A stretch of DNA of 64,000 nt from Albugo candida (Eukaryota > Oomycota > Peronosporomycetes > Albuginales > Albuginaceae): assembly GCA_905220665.1 (NCBI GenBank), contig CAJNAR010000046.1, positions 1 to 64,000 on the forward strand, read 5' to 3'. Shown in pieces: positions 36,505-50,227 of this stretch; within the stretch, counting starts at the first letter, position 1; every line of letters starts with the position of its first letter. The notes under the pieces are model-generated. The model saw nothing but the letters and a program-made list of their open reading frames with translations, did no database searches and was not told the DNA's origin. Made by a program: the position numbers and the translations under genes.

Positions 36505-38166
36505 GCAAGACGCTGACAGAAATCTGGCTGAAAAAGTCCACCATTTCAAGACGCAGACGAAATTCGCTATATATATATATTCTTGAAAGATACCATGACT
36601 TTAAATCGTAGGATTTTTTATTTATTCCACGTGTTCCTCCTATCTTTTGTATAACATATGTTTTTTTCATTATTTGATATTAAAACATCAAGTATTTATT
36701 ATGTCTTATCACTGAGAGCTTTTGGTGTACGAAACATTGTGGCTGTGCCTACTTCTATTTTTCTTTTTAATTAGGAAAAAGGTGGGTGTTCGTCGAGGCT
36801 TAAAACAGCTCCCAATCCTATCAAGTTGTAAGATTTCCAAGAATCGTGGAGGAATCCCTGGTGTATATTCCCGATTTTGTATACCATTAACTATTATTCA
36901 TGAGTGATGTCGAGTGATAATAGAACTAGGTTGGCAAGACGCTGACAGAAATCTGGCTGAAAAAGTCCACCATTTCAAGACGCTAACGAAATTCACTATA
37001 TATATCAATAAGTTCAAATCATAGGATTTATTTATCCCACGAGTTCCTCCTATATTTCCTATAACATATATTTTTTTCATTATGTGATGAGCAAACATCA
37101 AGTATTCTTCATGTCTAAGCACTGGGAGGTTTTGGTTACTAAACATTCGTGTCAGTGCCTAACTCTATTTTCTTTCTGGTAAGGAAAAAGGTGAGTGTTC
37201 GTCCAGGCTTAGAACACCTACAACACGTACCGAGTTGACAGATTCCAGCAAGTGTGGAGGAATCCCTGGAGTATTTACGCGACTTTGTATCCTATTGATT
37301 AATATCCATGCGTGATGTCGCCTGATAATACTGTAGCCGGGTTAGCAAGACGCTGACAGAAATCTGGCTGAAAAAGTCCACCATTTCAAGACGCAGACGA
37401 AATTCGCTATATATATCAATAAGTTCAAATCATAGGATTTATTTATCCCACGAGTTCCTCCTATATTTCCTATAACATATATTTTTTTCATTATGTGATG
37501 AGCAAACATCAAGTATTCTTCATGTCTAAGCACTGGGAGGTTTTGGTTACGAAACATTCGTGTCAGTGCCTAACTCTATTTTCTTTCTGGTAAGGAAAAA
37601 GGTGAGTGTTCGTCCAGGCTTAGAACACCTACAACACGTACCGAGTTGACAGATTCCAGCAAGTGTGGAGGAATCCCTGGAGTATTTACGCGACTTTGTA
37701 TCCTATTGATTAATATCCATGCGTGATGTCGCCTGATAATACTGTAGCCGGGTTAGCAAGACGCTGACAGAAATCTGGCTGAAAAAGTCCACCATTTCAA
37801 GACGCAGACGAAATTCGCTATATATATCAATAAGTTCAAATCATAGGATTTATTTATCCCACGAGTTCCTCCTATATTTCCTATAACATATATTTTTTTC
37901 ATTATGTGATGAGCAAACATCAAGTATTCTTCATGTCTAAGCACTGGAAGGTTTTGGTTACGAAACATTCGTGTCAGTGCCTAACTCTATTTTCTTTCTG
38001 GTAAGGAAAAAGGTGAGTGTTCGTCCAGGCTTAGAACACCTACAACACGTACCGAGTTGACAGATTCCAGCAAGTGTGGAGGAATCCCTGGAGTATTTAC
38101 GCGACTTTGTATCCTATTGATTAATATCCATGCGTGATGTCGCCTGATAATACTCTAGCCGGGTTA
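36505..38166. repeat. Higher-order unit B-A-A-A (1662 bp)
   Basis: Monomer starts: B 36505, A 36934, A 37345, A 37756. The last A carries GGAAGGTTTTGG and the ACTCTAG tail. Confidence 0.92.
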
Positions 38167-40650
38167 GCAAGACACTGACAGAAATCTGGCTGAAAAAGTC
38201 CACCATTTCAAGACGCAGACGAAATTCGCTATATATATATATTCTTGAAAGATACCATGACTTTAAATCGTAGGATTTTTTATTTATTCCACGTGTTCCT
38301 CCTATCTTTTGTATAACATATGTTTTTTTCATTATTTGATATTAAAACATCAAGTATTTATTATGTCTTATCACTGAGAGCTTTTGGTGTACGAAACATT
38401 GTGGCTGTGCCTACTTCTATTTTTCTTTTTAATTAGGAAAAAGGTGGGTGTTCGTCGAGGCTTAAAACAGCTCCCAATCCTATCAAGTTGTAAGATTTCC
38501 AAGAATCGTGGAGGAATCCCTGGTGTATATTCCCGATTTTGTATACCATTAACTATTATTCATGAGTGATGTCGAGTGATAATAGAACTAGGTTGGCAAG
38601 ACGCTGACAGAAATCTGGCTGAAAAAGTCCACCATTTCAAGACGCAGACGAAATTCGCTATATATATCAATAAGTTCAAATCATAGGATTTATTTATCCC
38701 ACGAGTTCCTCCTATATTTCCTATAACATATATTTTTTTCATTATGTGATGAGCAAACATCAAGTATTCTTCATGTCTAAGCACTGGGAGGTTTTGGTTA
38801 CGAAACATTCGTGTCAGTGCCTAACTCTATTTTCTTTCTGGTAAGGAAAAAGGTGAGTGTTCGTCCAAGCTTAGAACACCTACAACACGTACCGAGTTGA
38901 CAGATTCCAGCAAGTGTGGAAGAATCCCTGGAGTATTTACGCGACTTTGTATCCTATTGATTAATATCGATGAGTGATGTCGCGTGATAATACTCTAGCC
39001 GGGTTAGCAAGACGCTGACAGAAATCTGGCTGAAAAAGTCCACCATTTCAAGACGCAGACGAAATTCGCTATATATATCAATAAGTTCAAATCATAGGAT
39101 TCATTTATCCCACGAGTTCCTCCTATATTTCCTATAACATATATTTTTTTCATCATGTGATGAGCAAACATCAAGTATTCTTCATGTCTAAGCACTGGGA
39201 GGTTTTGGTTACGAAACATTCGTGTCAGTGCCTAACTCTATTTTCTTTCTGGTAAGGAAAAAGGTGAGTGTTCGTCCAGGCTTAGAACACCTACAGCACG
39301 TACCGAGTTGACAGATTCCAGCAAGTGTGGAGGAATCCCTGGAGTATTTACGCGACTTTGTATCCTATTGATTAATATCCATGCGTGATGTCGCCTGATA
39401 ATACTGTAGCCGGGTTAGCAAGACGCTGACAGAAATCTGGCTGAAAAAGTCCACCATTTCAAGACGCAGACGAAATTCGCTATATATATCAATAAGTTCA
39501 AATCATAGGATTTATTTATCCCACGAGTTCCTCCTATATTTCCTATAACATATATTTTTTTCATTATGTGATGAGCAAACATCAAGTATTCTTCATGTCT
39601 AAGCACTGGGAGGTTTTGGTTACGAAACATTCGTGTCAGTGCCTAACTCTATTTTCTTTCTGGTAAGGAAAAAGGTGAGTGTTCGTCCAGGCTTAGAACA
39701 CCTACAACACGTACCGAGTTGACAGATTCCAGCAAGTGTGGAGGAATCCCTGGAGTATTTACGTGACTTTGTATCCTATTGATTAATATCCATGCGTGAT
39801 GTCGCCTGATAATACTGTAGCCGGGTTAGCAAGACGCTGACAGAAATCTGGCTGAAAAAGTCCACCATTTCAAGACGCAGACGAAATTCGCTATATATAT
39901 CAATAAGTTCAAATCATAGGATTCATTTATCCCACGAGTTCCTCCTATATTTCCTATAACATGTATTTTTTTCATCATGTGATGAGCAAACATCAAGTAT
40001 TCTTCATGTCTAAGCACTGGGAGGTTTTGGTTACGAAACATTCGTGTCAGTGCCTAACTCTATTTTCTTTCTGGTAAGGAAAAAGGTGAGTGTTCGTCCA
40101 GGCTTAGAACACCTACAACACGTACCGAGTTGACAGATTCCAGCAAGTGTGGAGGAATCCCTGGAGTATTTACGCGACTTTGTATCCTATTGATTAATAT
40201 CCATGCGTGATGTCGCCTGATAATACTGTAGCCGGGTTAGCAAGACGCTGACAGAAATCTGGCTGAAAAAGTCCACCATTTCAAGACGCAGACGAAATTC
40301 GCTATATATATCAATAAGTTCAAATCATAGGATTTATTTATCCCACGAGTTCCTCCTATATTTCCTATAACATATATTTTTTTCATTATGTGATGAGCAA
40401 ACATCAAGTATTCTTCATGTCTAAGCACTGGGAGGTTTTGGTTACGAAACATTCGTGTCAGTGCCTAACTCTATTTTCTTTCTGGTAAGGAAAAAGGTGA
40501 GTGTTCGTCCAGGCTTAGAACACCTACAACACGTACCGAGTTGACAGATTCCAGCAAGTGTGGAGGAATCCCTGGAGTATTTACGCGACTTTGTATCCTA
40601 TTGATTAATATCCATGCGTGATGTCGCCTGATAATACTCTAGCCGGGTTA
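38167..40650. repeat. Higher-order unit B plus five A (2484 bp)
   Basis: Monomer starts: B 38167, A 38596, A 39007, A 39418, A 39829, A 40240. The A at 38596 carries the linked variants CCAAGCTTAG, GGAAGAATCC and ATCGATGAGTGATGTCGCGTG. The last two also occur at 29621, and all three in the A monomers at 12390, 46064, 52319 and 55643. Confidence 0.92.
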
Positions 40651-42723
40651 GCAAGACGCTGACAGAAATCTGGCTGAAAAAGTCCACCATTTCAAGACGC
40701 AGACGAAATTCGCTATATATATATATTCTTGAAAGATACCATGACTTTAAATCGTAGGATTTTTTATTTATTCCACGTGTTCCTCCTATCTTTTGTATAA
40801 CATATGTTTTTTTCATTATTTGATATTAAAACATCAAGTATTTATTATGTCTTATCACTGAGAGCTTTTGGTGTACGAAACATTGTGGCTGTGCCTACTT
40901 CTATTTTTCTTTTTAATTAGGAAAAAGGTGGGTGTTCGTCGAGGCTTAAAACAGCTCCCAATCCTATCAAGTTGTAAGATTTCCAAGAATCGTGGAGGAA
41001 TCCCTGGTGTATATTCCCGATTTTTTATACCATTAACTATTATTCATGAGTGATGTCGAGTGATAATAGAACTAGGTTGGCAAGACGCTGACAGAAATCT
41101 GGCTGAAAAAGTCCACCATTTCAAGACGCTAACGAAATTCACTATATATATCAATAAGTTCAAATCATAGGATTTATTTATCCCACGAGTTCCTCCTATA
41201 TTTCCCATAACATATATTTTTTTCATTATGTGATGAGCAAACATCAAGTATTCTTCATGTCTAAGCACTGGGAGGTTTTGGTTACGAAACATTCGTGTCA
41301 GTGCCTAACTCTATTTTCTTTCTGGTAAGGAAAAAGGTGAGTGTTCGTCCAGGCTTAGAACACCTACAACACGTACCGAGTTGACAGATTCCAGCAAGTG
41401 TGGAGGAATCCCTGGAGTATTTACGCGACTTTGTATCCTATTGATTAATATCCATGCGTGATGTCGCCTGATAATACTGTAGCCGGGTTAGCAAGACGCT
41501 GACAGAAATCTGGCTGAAAAAGTCCACCATTTCAAGACGCAGACGAAATTCGCTATATATATCAATAAGTTCAAATCATAGGATTTATTTATCCCACGAG
41601 TTCCTCCTATATTTCCTATAACATATATTTTTTTCATTATGTGATGAGCAAACATCAAGTATTCTTCATGTCTAAGCACTGGGAGGTTTTGGTTACGAAA
41701 CATTCGTGTCAGTGCCTAACTCTATTTTCTTTCTGGTAAGGAAAAAGGTGAGTGTTCGTCCAGGCTTAGAACACCTACAACACGTACCGAGTTGACAGAT
41801 TCCAGCAAGTGTGGAGGAATCCCTGGAGTATTTACGCGACTTTGTATCCTATTGATTAATATCCATGCGTGATGTCGCCTGATAATACTGTAGCCGGGTT
41901 AGCAAGACGCTGACAGAAATCTGGCTGAAAAAGTCCACCATTTCAAGACGCAGACGAAATTCGCTATATATATCAATAAGTTCAAATCATAGGATTTATT
42001 TATCCCACGAGTTCCTCCTATATTTCCTATAACATATATTTTTTTCATTATGTGATGAGCAAACATCAAGTATTCTTCATGTCTAAGCACTGGGAGGTTT
42101 TGGTTACGAAACATTCGTGTCAGTGCCTAACTCTATTTTCTTTCTGGTAAGGAAAAAGGTGAGTGTTCGTCCAGGCTTAGAACACCTACAACACGTACCG
42201 AGTTGACAGATTCCAGCAAGTGTGGAGGAATCCCTGGAGTATTTACGTGACTTTGTATCCTATTGATTAATATCCATGCGTGATGTCGCCTGATAATACT
42301 GTAGCCGGGTTAGCAAGACGCTGACAGAAATCTGGCTGAAAAAGTCCACCATTTCAAGACGCAGACGAAATTCGCTATATATATCAATAAGTTCAAATCA
42401 TAGGATTCATTTATCCCACGAGTTCCTCCTATATTTCCTATAACATGTATTTTTTTCATCATGTGATGAGCAAACATCAAGTATTCTTCATGTCTAAGCA
42501 CTGGGAGGTTTTGGTTACGAAACATTCGTGTCAGTGCCTAACTCTATTTTCTTTCTGGTAAGGAAAAAGGTGAGTGTTCGTCCAGGCTTAGAACACCTAC
42601 AACACGTACCGAGTTGACAGATTCCAGCAAGTGTGGAGGAATCCCTGGAGTATTTACGCGACTTTGTATCCTATTGATTAATATCCATGCGTGATGTCGC
42701 CTGATAATACTGTAGCCGGGTTA
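40651..42723. repeat. Higher-order unit B plus four A (2073 bp)
   Basis: Monomer starts: B 40651, A 41080, A 41491, A 41902, A 42313. The last A has GATTCATTTA and CATGTATT. Confidence 0.92.
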
Positions 42724-45700
42724 GCAAGACGCTGACAGAAATCTGGCTGAAAAAGTCCACCATTTCAAGACGCAGACGAAATTCGCTATATATATATATT
42801 CTTGAAAGATACCATGACTTTAAATCGTAGGATTTTTTATTTATTCCACGTGTTCCTCCTATCTTTTGTATAACATATGTTTTTTTCATTATTTGATATT
42901 AAAACATCAAGTATTTATTATGTCTTATCACTGAGAGCTTTTGGTGTACGAAACATTGTGGCTGTGCCTACTTCTATTTTTCTTTTTAATTAGGAAAAAG
43001 GTGGGTGTTCGTCGAGGCTTAAAACAGCTCCCAATCCTATCAAGTTGTAAGATTTCCAAGAATCGTGGAGGAATCCCTGGTGTATATTCCCGATTTTGTA
43101 TACCATTAACTATTATTCATGAGTGATGTCGAGTGATAATAGAACTAGGTTGGCAAGACGCTGACAGAAATCTGGCTGAAAAAGTCCACCATTTCAAGAC
43201 GCTAACGAAATTCACTATATATATCAATAAGTTCAAATCATAGGATTTATTTATCCCACGAGTTCCTCCTATATTTCCTATAACATATATTTTTTTCATC
43301 ATGTGATGAGCAAACATCAAGTATTCTTCATGTCTAAGCACTGGGAGGTTTTGGTTACGAAACATTCCTGTCAGTGCCTAACTCTATTTTCTTTCTGGTA
43401 AGGAAAAAGGTGAGTGTTCGTCCAGGCTTAGAACACCTACAACACGTACCGAGTTGACAGATTCCAGCAAGTGTGGAGGAATCCCTGGAGTATTTACGCG
43501 ACTTTGTATCCTATTGATTAATATCCATGCGTGATGTCGCCTGATAATACTGTAGCCGGGTTAGCAAGACGCTGACAGAAATCTGGCTGAAAAAGTCCAC
43601 CATTTCAAGACGCAGACGAAATTCGCTATATATATCAATAAGTTCAAATCATAGGATTCATTTATCCCACGAGTTCCTCCTATATTTCCTATAACATGTA
43701 TTTTTTTCATCATGTGATGAGCAAACATCAAGTATTCTTCATGTCTAAGCACTGGGAGGTTTTGGTTACGAAACATTCGTGTCAGTGCCTAACTCTATTT
43801 TCTTTCTGGTAAGGAAAAAGGTGAGTGTTCGTCCAGGCTTAGAACACCTACAACACGTACCGAGTTGACAGATTCCAGCAAGTGTGGAGGAATCCCTGGA
43901 GTATTTACGCGACTTTGTATCCTATTGATTAATATCCATGCGTGATGTCGCCTGATAATACTGTAGCCGGGTTAGCAAGACGCTGACAGAAATCTGGCTG
44001 AAAAAGTCCACCATTTCAAGACGCAGACGAAATTCGCTATATATATATATTCTTGAAAGATACCATGACTTTAAATCGTAGGATTTTTTATTTATTCCAC
44101 GTGTTCCTCCTATCTTTTGTATAACATATGTTTTTTTCATTATTTGATATTAAAACATCAAGTATTTATTATGTCTTATCACTGAGAGCTTTTGGTGTAC
44201 GAAACATTGTGGCTGTGCCTACTTCTATTTTTCTTTTTAATTAGGAAAAAGGTGGGTGTTCGTCGAGGCTTAAAACAGCTCCCAATCCTATCAAGTTGTA
44301 AGATTTCCAAGAATCGTGGAGGAATCCCTGGTGTATATTCCCGATTTTGTATACCATTAACTATTATTCATGAGTGATGTCGAGTGATAATAGAACTAGG
44401 TTGGCAAGACGCTGACAGAAATCTGGCTGAAAAAGTCCACCATTTCAAGACGCTAACGAAATTCACTATATATATCAATAAGTTCAAATCATAGGATTTA
44501 TTTATCCCACGAGTTCCTCCTATATTTCCTATAACATATATTTTTTTCATCATGTGATGAGCAAACATCAAGTATTCTTCATGTCTAAGCACTGGGAGGT
44601 TTTGGTTACGAAACATTCCTGTCAGTGCCTAACTCTATTTTCTTTCTGGTAAGGAAAAAGGTGAGTGTTCGTCCAGGCTTAGAACACCTACAACACGTAC
44701 CGAGTTGACAGATTCCAGCAAGTGTGGAGGAATCCCTGGAGTATTTACGCGACTTTGTATCCTATTGATTAATATCCATGCGTGATGTCGCCTGATAATA
44801 CTGTAGCCGGGTTAGCAAGACGCTGACAGAAATCTGGCTGAAAAAGTCCACCATTTCAAGACGCAGACGAAATTCGCTATATATATCAATAAGTTCAAAT
44901 CATAGGATTCATTTATCCCACGAGTTCCTCCTATATTTCCTATAACATGTATTTTTTTCATCATGTGATGAGCAAACATCAAGTATTCTTCATGTCTAAG
45001 CACTGGGAGGTTTTGGTTACGAAACATTCGTGTCAGTGCCTAACTCTATTTTCTTTCTGGTAAGGAAAAAGGTGAGTGTTCGTCCAGGCTTAGAACACCT
45101 ACAACACGTACCGAGTTGACAGATTCCAGCAAGTGTGGAGGAATCCCTGGAGTATTTACGCGACTTTGTATCCTATTGATTAATATCCATGCGTGATGTC
45201 GCCTGATAATACTGTAGCCGGGTTAGCAAGACGCTGACAGAAATCTGGCTGAAAAAGTCCACCATTTCAAGACGCAGACGAAATTCGCTATATATATATT
45301 CTTGAAAGATACCATGACTTTAAATCGTAGGATTTTTTATTTATTCCACGTGTTCCTCCTATCTTTTGTATAACATATGTTTTTTTCATTATTTGATATT
45401 AAAACATCAAGTATTTATTATGTCTTATCACTGAGAGCTTTTGGTGTACGAAACATTGTGGCTGTGCCTACTTCTATTTTTCTTTTTAATTAGGAAAAAG
45501 GTGGGTGTTCGTCGAGGCTTAAAACAGCTCCCAATCCTATCAAGTTGTAAGATTTCCAAGAATCGTGGAGGAATCCCTGGTGTATATTCCCGATTTTGTA
45601 TACCATTAACTATTATTCATGAGTGATGTCGAGTGATAATAGAACTAGGTTGGCAAGACGCTGACAGAAATCTGGCTGAAAAAGTCCACCATTTCAAGAC

Positions 45701-46474
45701 GCTAACGAAATTCACTATATATATCAATAAGTTCAAATCATAGGATTTATTTATCCCACGAGTTCCTCCTATATTTCCTATAACATATATTTTTTTCATC
45801 ATGTGATGAGCAAACATCAAGTATTCTTCATGTCTAAGCACTGGGAGGTTTTGGTTACGAAACATTCCTGTCAGTGCCTAACTCTATTTTCTTTCTGGTA
45901 AGGAAAAAGGTGAGTGTTCGTCCAGGCTTAGAACACCTACAACACGTACCGAGTTGACAGATTCCAGCAAGTGTGGAGGAATCCCTGGAGTATTTACGCG
46001 ACTTTGTATCCTATTGATTAATATCCATGCGTGATGTCGCCTGATAATACTGTAGCCGGGTTAGCAAGACGCTGACAGAAATCTGGCTGAAAAAGTCCAC
46101 CATTTCAAGACGCAGACGAAATTCGCTATATATATCAATAAGTTCAAATCATAGGATTTATTTATCCCACGAGTTCCTCCTATATTTCCTATAACATATA
46201 TTTTTTTCATTATGTGATGAGCAAACATCAAGTATTCTTCATGTCTAAGCACTGGGAGGTTTTGGTTACGAAACATTCGTGTCAGTGCCTAACTCTATTT
46301 TCTTTCTGGTAAGGAAAAAGGTGAGTGTTCGTCCAAGCTTAGAACACCTACAACACGTACCGAGTTGACAGATTCCAGCAAGTGTGGAAGAATCCCTGGA
46401 GTATTTACGCGACTTTGTATCCTATTGATTAATATCGATGAGTGATGTCGCGTGATAATACTCTAGCCGGGTTA
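42724..46474. repeat. Three consecutive B-A-A units (1251, 1251, 1249 bp)
   Basis: B starts at 42724, 43975 and 45226; A starts at 43153, 43564, 44404, 44815, 45653 and 46064. The first A of each has CTAACGAAATTCACT and ATTCCTGTC. The second A at 43564 and 44815 has CATGTATT, while 46064 carries the CCAAGCTTAG/ATCGATGAG haplotype. These B-A-A units differ in their variants from those at 14-27 kb. Confidence 0.93.
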
Positions 46475-49400
46475 GCAAGACGCTGACAGAAATCTGGCTG
46501 AAAAAGTCCACCATTTCAAGACGCAGACGAAATTCGCTATATATATATATTCTTAAAAGATACCATGACTTTAAATCGTAGGATTTTTTATTTATTCCAC
46601 TTGTTCCTCCTATCTTTTGTATAACATATGTTTTTTTCATTATTTGATATTAAAACATCAAGTATTTATTATGTCTTATCACTGAGAGCTTTTGGTGTAC
46701 GAAACATTGTAGCTGTGCCTACTTCTATTTTTCTTTTTAATTAGGAAAAAGGTGGGTGTTCGTCGAGGCTTAAAACAGCTCCCAATCCTATCAAGTTGTA
46801 AGATTTCCAAGAATCGTGGAGGAATCCCTGGTGTATATTTCCGATTTTGTATACCATTAACTGTTACTCATGAGTGATGTCGAGTGATAATAGTACTAGG
46901 TTGGCAAGACGCTGACAGAAATCTGGCTGAAAAAGTCCACCATTTCAAGACGCAGACGAAATTCGCTATATATATCAATAAGTTCAAATCATAGGATTCA
47001 TTTATCCCACGAGTTCCTCCTATATTTCCTATAACATGTATTTTTTTCATCATGTGATGAGCAAACATCAAGTATTCTTCATGTCTAAGCACTGGGAGGT
47101 TTTGGTTACGAAACATTCGTGTCAGTGCCTAACTCTATTTTCTTTCTGGTAAGGAAAAAGGTGAGTGTTCGTCCAGGCTTAGAACACCTACAACACGTAC
47201 CGAGTTGACAGATTCCAGCAAGTGTGGAGGAATCCCTGGAGTATTTACGCGACTTTGTATCCTATTGATTAATATCCATGCGTGATGTCGCCTGATAATA
47301 CTGTAGCCGGGTTAGCAAGACGCTGACAGAAATCTGGCTGAAAAAGTCCACCATTTCAAGACGCAGACGAAATTCGCTATATATATATATTCTTGAAAGA
47401 TACCATGACTTTAAATCGTAGGATTTTTTATTTATTCCACGTGTTCCTCCTATCTTTTGTATAACATATGTTTTTTTCATTATTTGATATTAAAACATCA
47501 AGTATTTATTATGTCTTATCACTGAGAGCTTTTGGTGTACGAAACATTGTGGCTGTGCCTACTTCTATTTTTCTTTTTAATTAGGAAAAAGGTGGGTGTT
47601 CGTCGAGGCTTAAAACAGCTCCCAATCCTATCAAGTTGTAAGATTTCCAAGAATCGTGGAGGAATCCCTGGTGTATATTCCCGATTTTGTATACCATTAA
47701 CTATTATTCATGAGTGATGTCGAGTGATAATAGAACTAGGTTGGCAAGACGCTGACAGAAATCTGGCTGAAAAAGTCCACCATTTCAAGACGCTAACGAA
47801 ATTCACTATATATATCAATAAGTTCAAATCATAGGATTTATTTATCCCACGAGTTCCTCCTATATTTCCTATAACATATATTTTTTTCATCATGTGATGA
47901 GCAAACATCAAGTATTCTTCATGTCTAAGCACTGGGAGGTTTTGGTTACGAAACATTCCTGTCAGTGCCTAACTCTATTTTCTTTCTGGTAAGGAAAAAG
48001 GTGAGTGTTCGTCCAGGCTTAGAACACCTACAACACGTACCGAGTTGACAGATTCCAGCAAGTGTGGAGGAATCCCTGGAGTATTTACGCGACTTTGTAT
48101 CCTATTGATTAATATCCATGCGTGATGTCGCCTGATAATACTGTAGCCGGGTTAGCAAGACGCTGACAGAAATCTGGCTGAAAAAGTCCACCATTTCAAG
48201 ACGCAGACGAAATTCGCTATATATATCAATAAGTTCAAATCATAGGATTTATTTATCCCACGAGTTCCTCCTATATTTCCTATAACATATATTTTTTTCA
48301 TTATGTGATGAGCAAACATCAAGTATTCTTCATGTCTAAGCACTGGGAGGTTTTGGTTACGAAACATTCGTGTCAGTGCCTAACTCTATTTTCTTTCTGG
48401 TAAGGAAAAAGGTGAGTGTTCGTCCAGGCTTAGAACACCTACAACACGTACCGAGTTGACAGATTCCAGCAAGTGTGGAGGAATCCCTGGAGTATTTACG
48501 CGACTTTGTATCCTATTGATTAATATCCATGCGTGATGTCGCCTGATAATACTGTAGCCGGGTTAGCAAGACGCTGACAGAAATCTGGCTGAAAAAGTCC
48601 ACCATTTCAAGACGCAGACGAAATTCGCTATATATATCAATAAGTTCAAATCATAGGATTTATTTATCCCACGAGTTCCTCCTATATTTCCTATAACATA
48701 TATTTTTTTCATTATGTGATGAGCAAACATCAAGTATTCTTCATGTCTAAGCACTGGGAGGTTTTGGTTACGAAACATTCGTGTCAGTGCCTAACTCTAT
48801 TTTCTTTCTGGTAAGGAAAAAGGTGAGTGTTCGTCCAGGCTTAGAACACCTACAACACGTACCGAGTTGACAGATTCCAGCAAGTGTGGAGGAATCCCTG
48901 GAGTATTTACGCGACTTTGTATCCTATTGATTAATATCCATGCGTGATGTCGCCTGATAATACTCTAGCCGGGTTAGCAAGACACTGACAGAAATCTGGC
49001 TGAAAAAGTCCACCATTTCAAGACGCAGACGAAATTCGCTATATATATATATTCTTGAAAGATACCATGACTTTAAATCGTAGGATTTTTTATTTATTCC
49101 ACGTGTTCCTCCTATCTTTTGTATAACATATGTTTTTTTCATTATTTGATATTAAAACATCAAGTATTTATTATGTCTTATCACTGAGAGCTTTTGGTGT
49201 ACGAAACATTGTGGCTGTGCCTACTTCTATTTTTCTTTTTAATTAGGAAAAAGGTGGGTGTTCGTCGAGGCTTAAAACAGCTCCCAATCCTATCAAGTTG
49301 TAAGATTTCCAAGAATCGTGGAGGAATCCCTGGTGTATATTCCCGATTTTGTATACCATTAACTATTATTCATGAGTGATGTCGAGTGATAATAGAACTA

Positions 49401-50227
49401 GGTTGGCAAGACGCTGACAGAAATCTGGCTGAAAAAGTCCACCATTTCAAGACGCTAACGAAATTCACTATATATATCAATAAGTTCAAATCATAGGATT
49501 TATTTATCCCACGAGTTCCTCCTATATTTCCTATAACATATATTTTTTTCATTATGTGATGAGCAAACATCAAGTATTCTTCATGTCTAAGCACTGGGAG
49601 GTTTTGGTTACGAAACATTCGTGTCAGTGCCTAACTCTATTTTCTTTCTGGTAAGGAAAAAGGTGAGTGTTCGTCCAGGCTTAGAACACCTACAACACGT
49701 ACCGAGTTGACAGATTCCAGCAAGTGTGGAGGAATCCCTGGAGTATTTACGCGACTTTGTATCCTATTGATTAATATCCATGCGTGATGTCGCCTGATAA
49801 TACTGTAGCCGGGTTAGCAAGACGCTGACAGAAATCTGGCTGAAAAAGTCCACCATTTCAAGACGCAGACGAAATTCGCTATATATATCAATAAGTTCAA
49901 ATCATAGGATTTATTTATCCCACGAGTTCCTCCTATATTTCCTATAACATATATTTTTTTCATTATGTGATGAGCAAACATCAAGTATTCTTCATGTCTA
50001 AGCACTGGGAGGTTTTGGTTACGAAACATTCGTGTCAGTGCCTAACTCTATTTTCTTTCTGGTAAGGAAAAAGGTGAGTGTTCGTCCAGGCTTAGAACAC
50101 CTACAACACGTACCGAGTTGACAGATTCCAGCAAGTGTGGAGGAATCCCTGGAGTATTTACGCGACTTTGTATCCTATTGATTAATATCCATGCGTGATG
50201 TCGCCTGATAATACTCTAGCCGGGTTA
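46475..50227. repeat. Units B-A, B-A-A-A and B-A-A
   Basis: Monomer starts: B 46475, A 46904; B 47315, A 47744, A 48155, A 48566; B 48977, A 49406, A 49817. The B at 46475 has an unusual set of variants (ATTCTTAAAAGATACC, TTCCACTTGTTCC, CATTGTAGCTG, TATTTCCGATTTTG, TAACTGTTACTC), and the same set recurs at 52730. Confidence 0.92.
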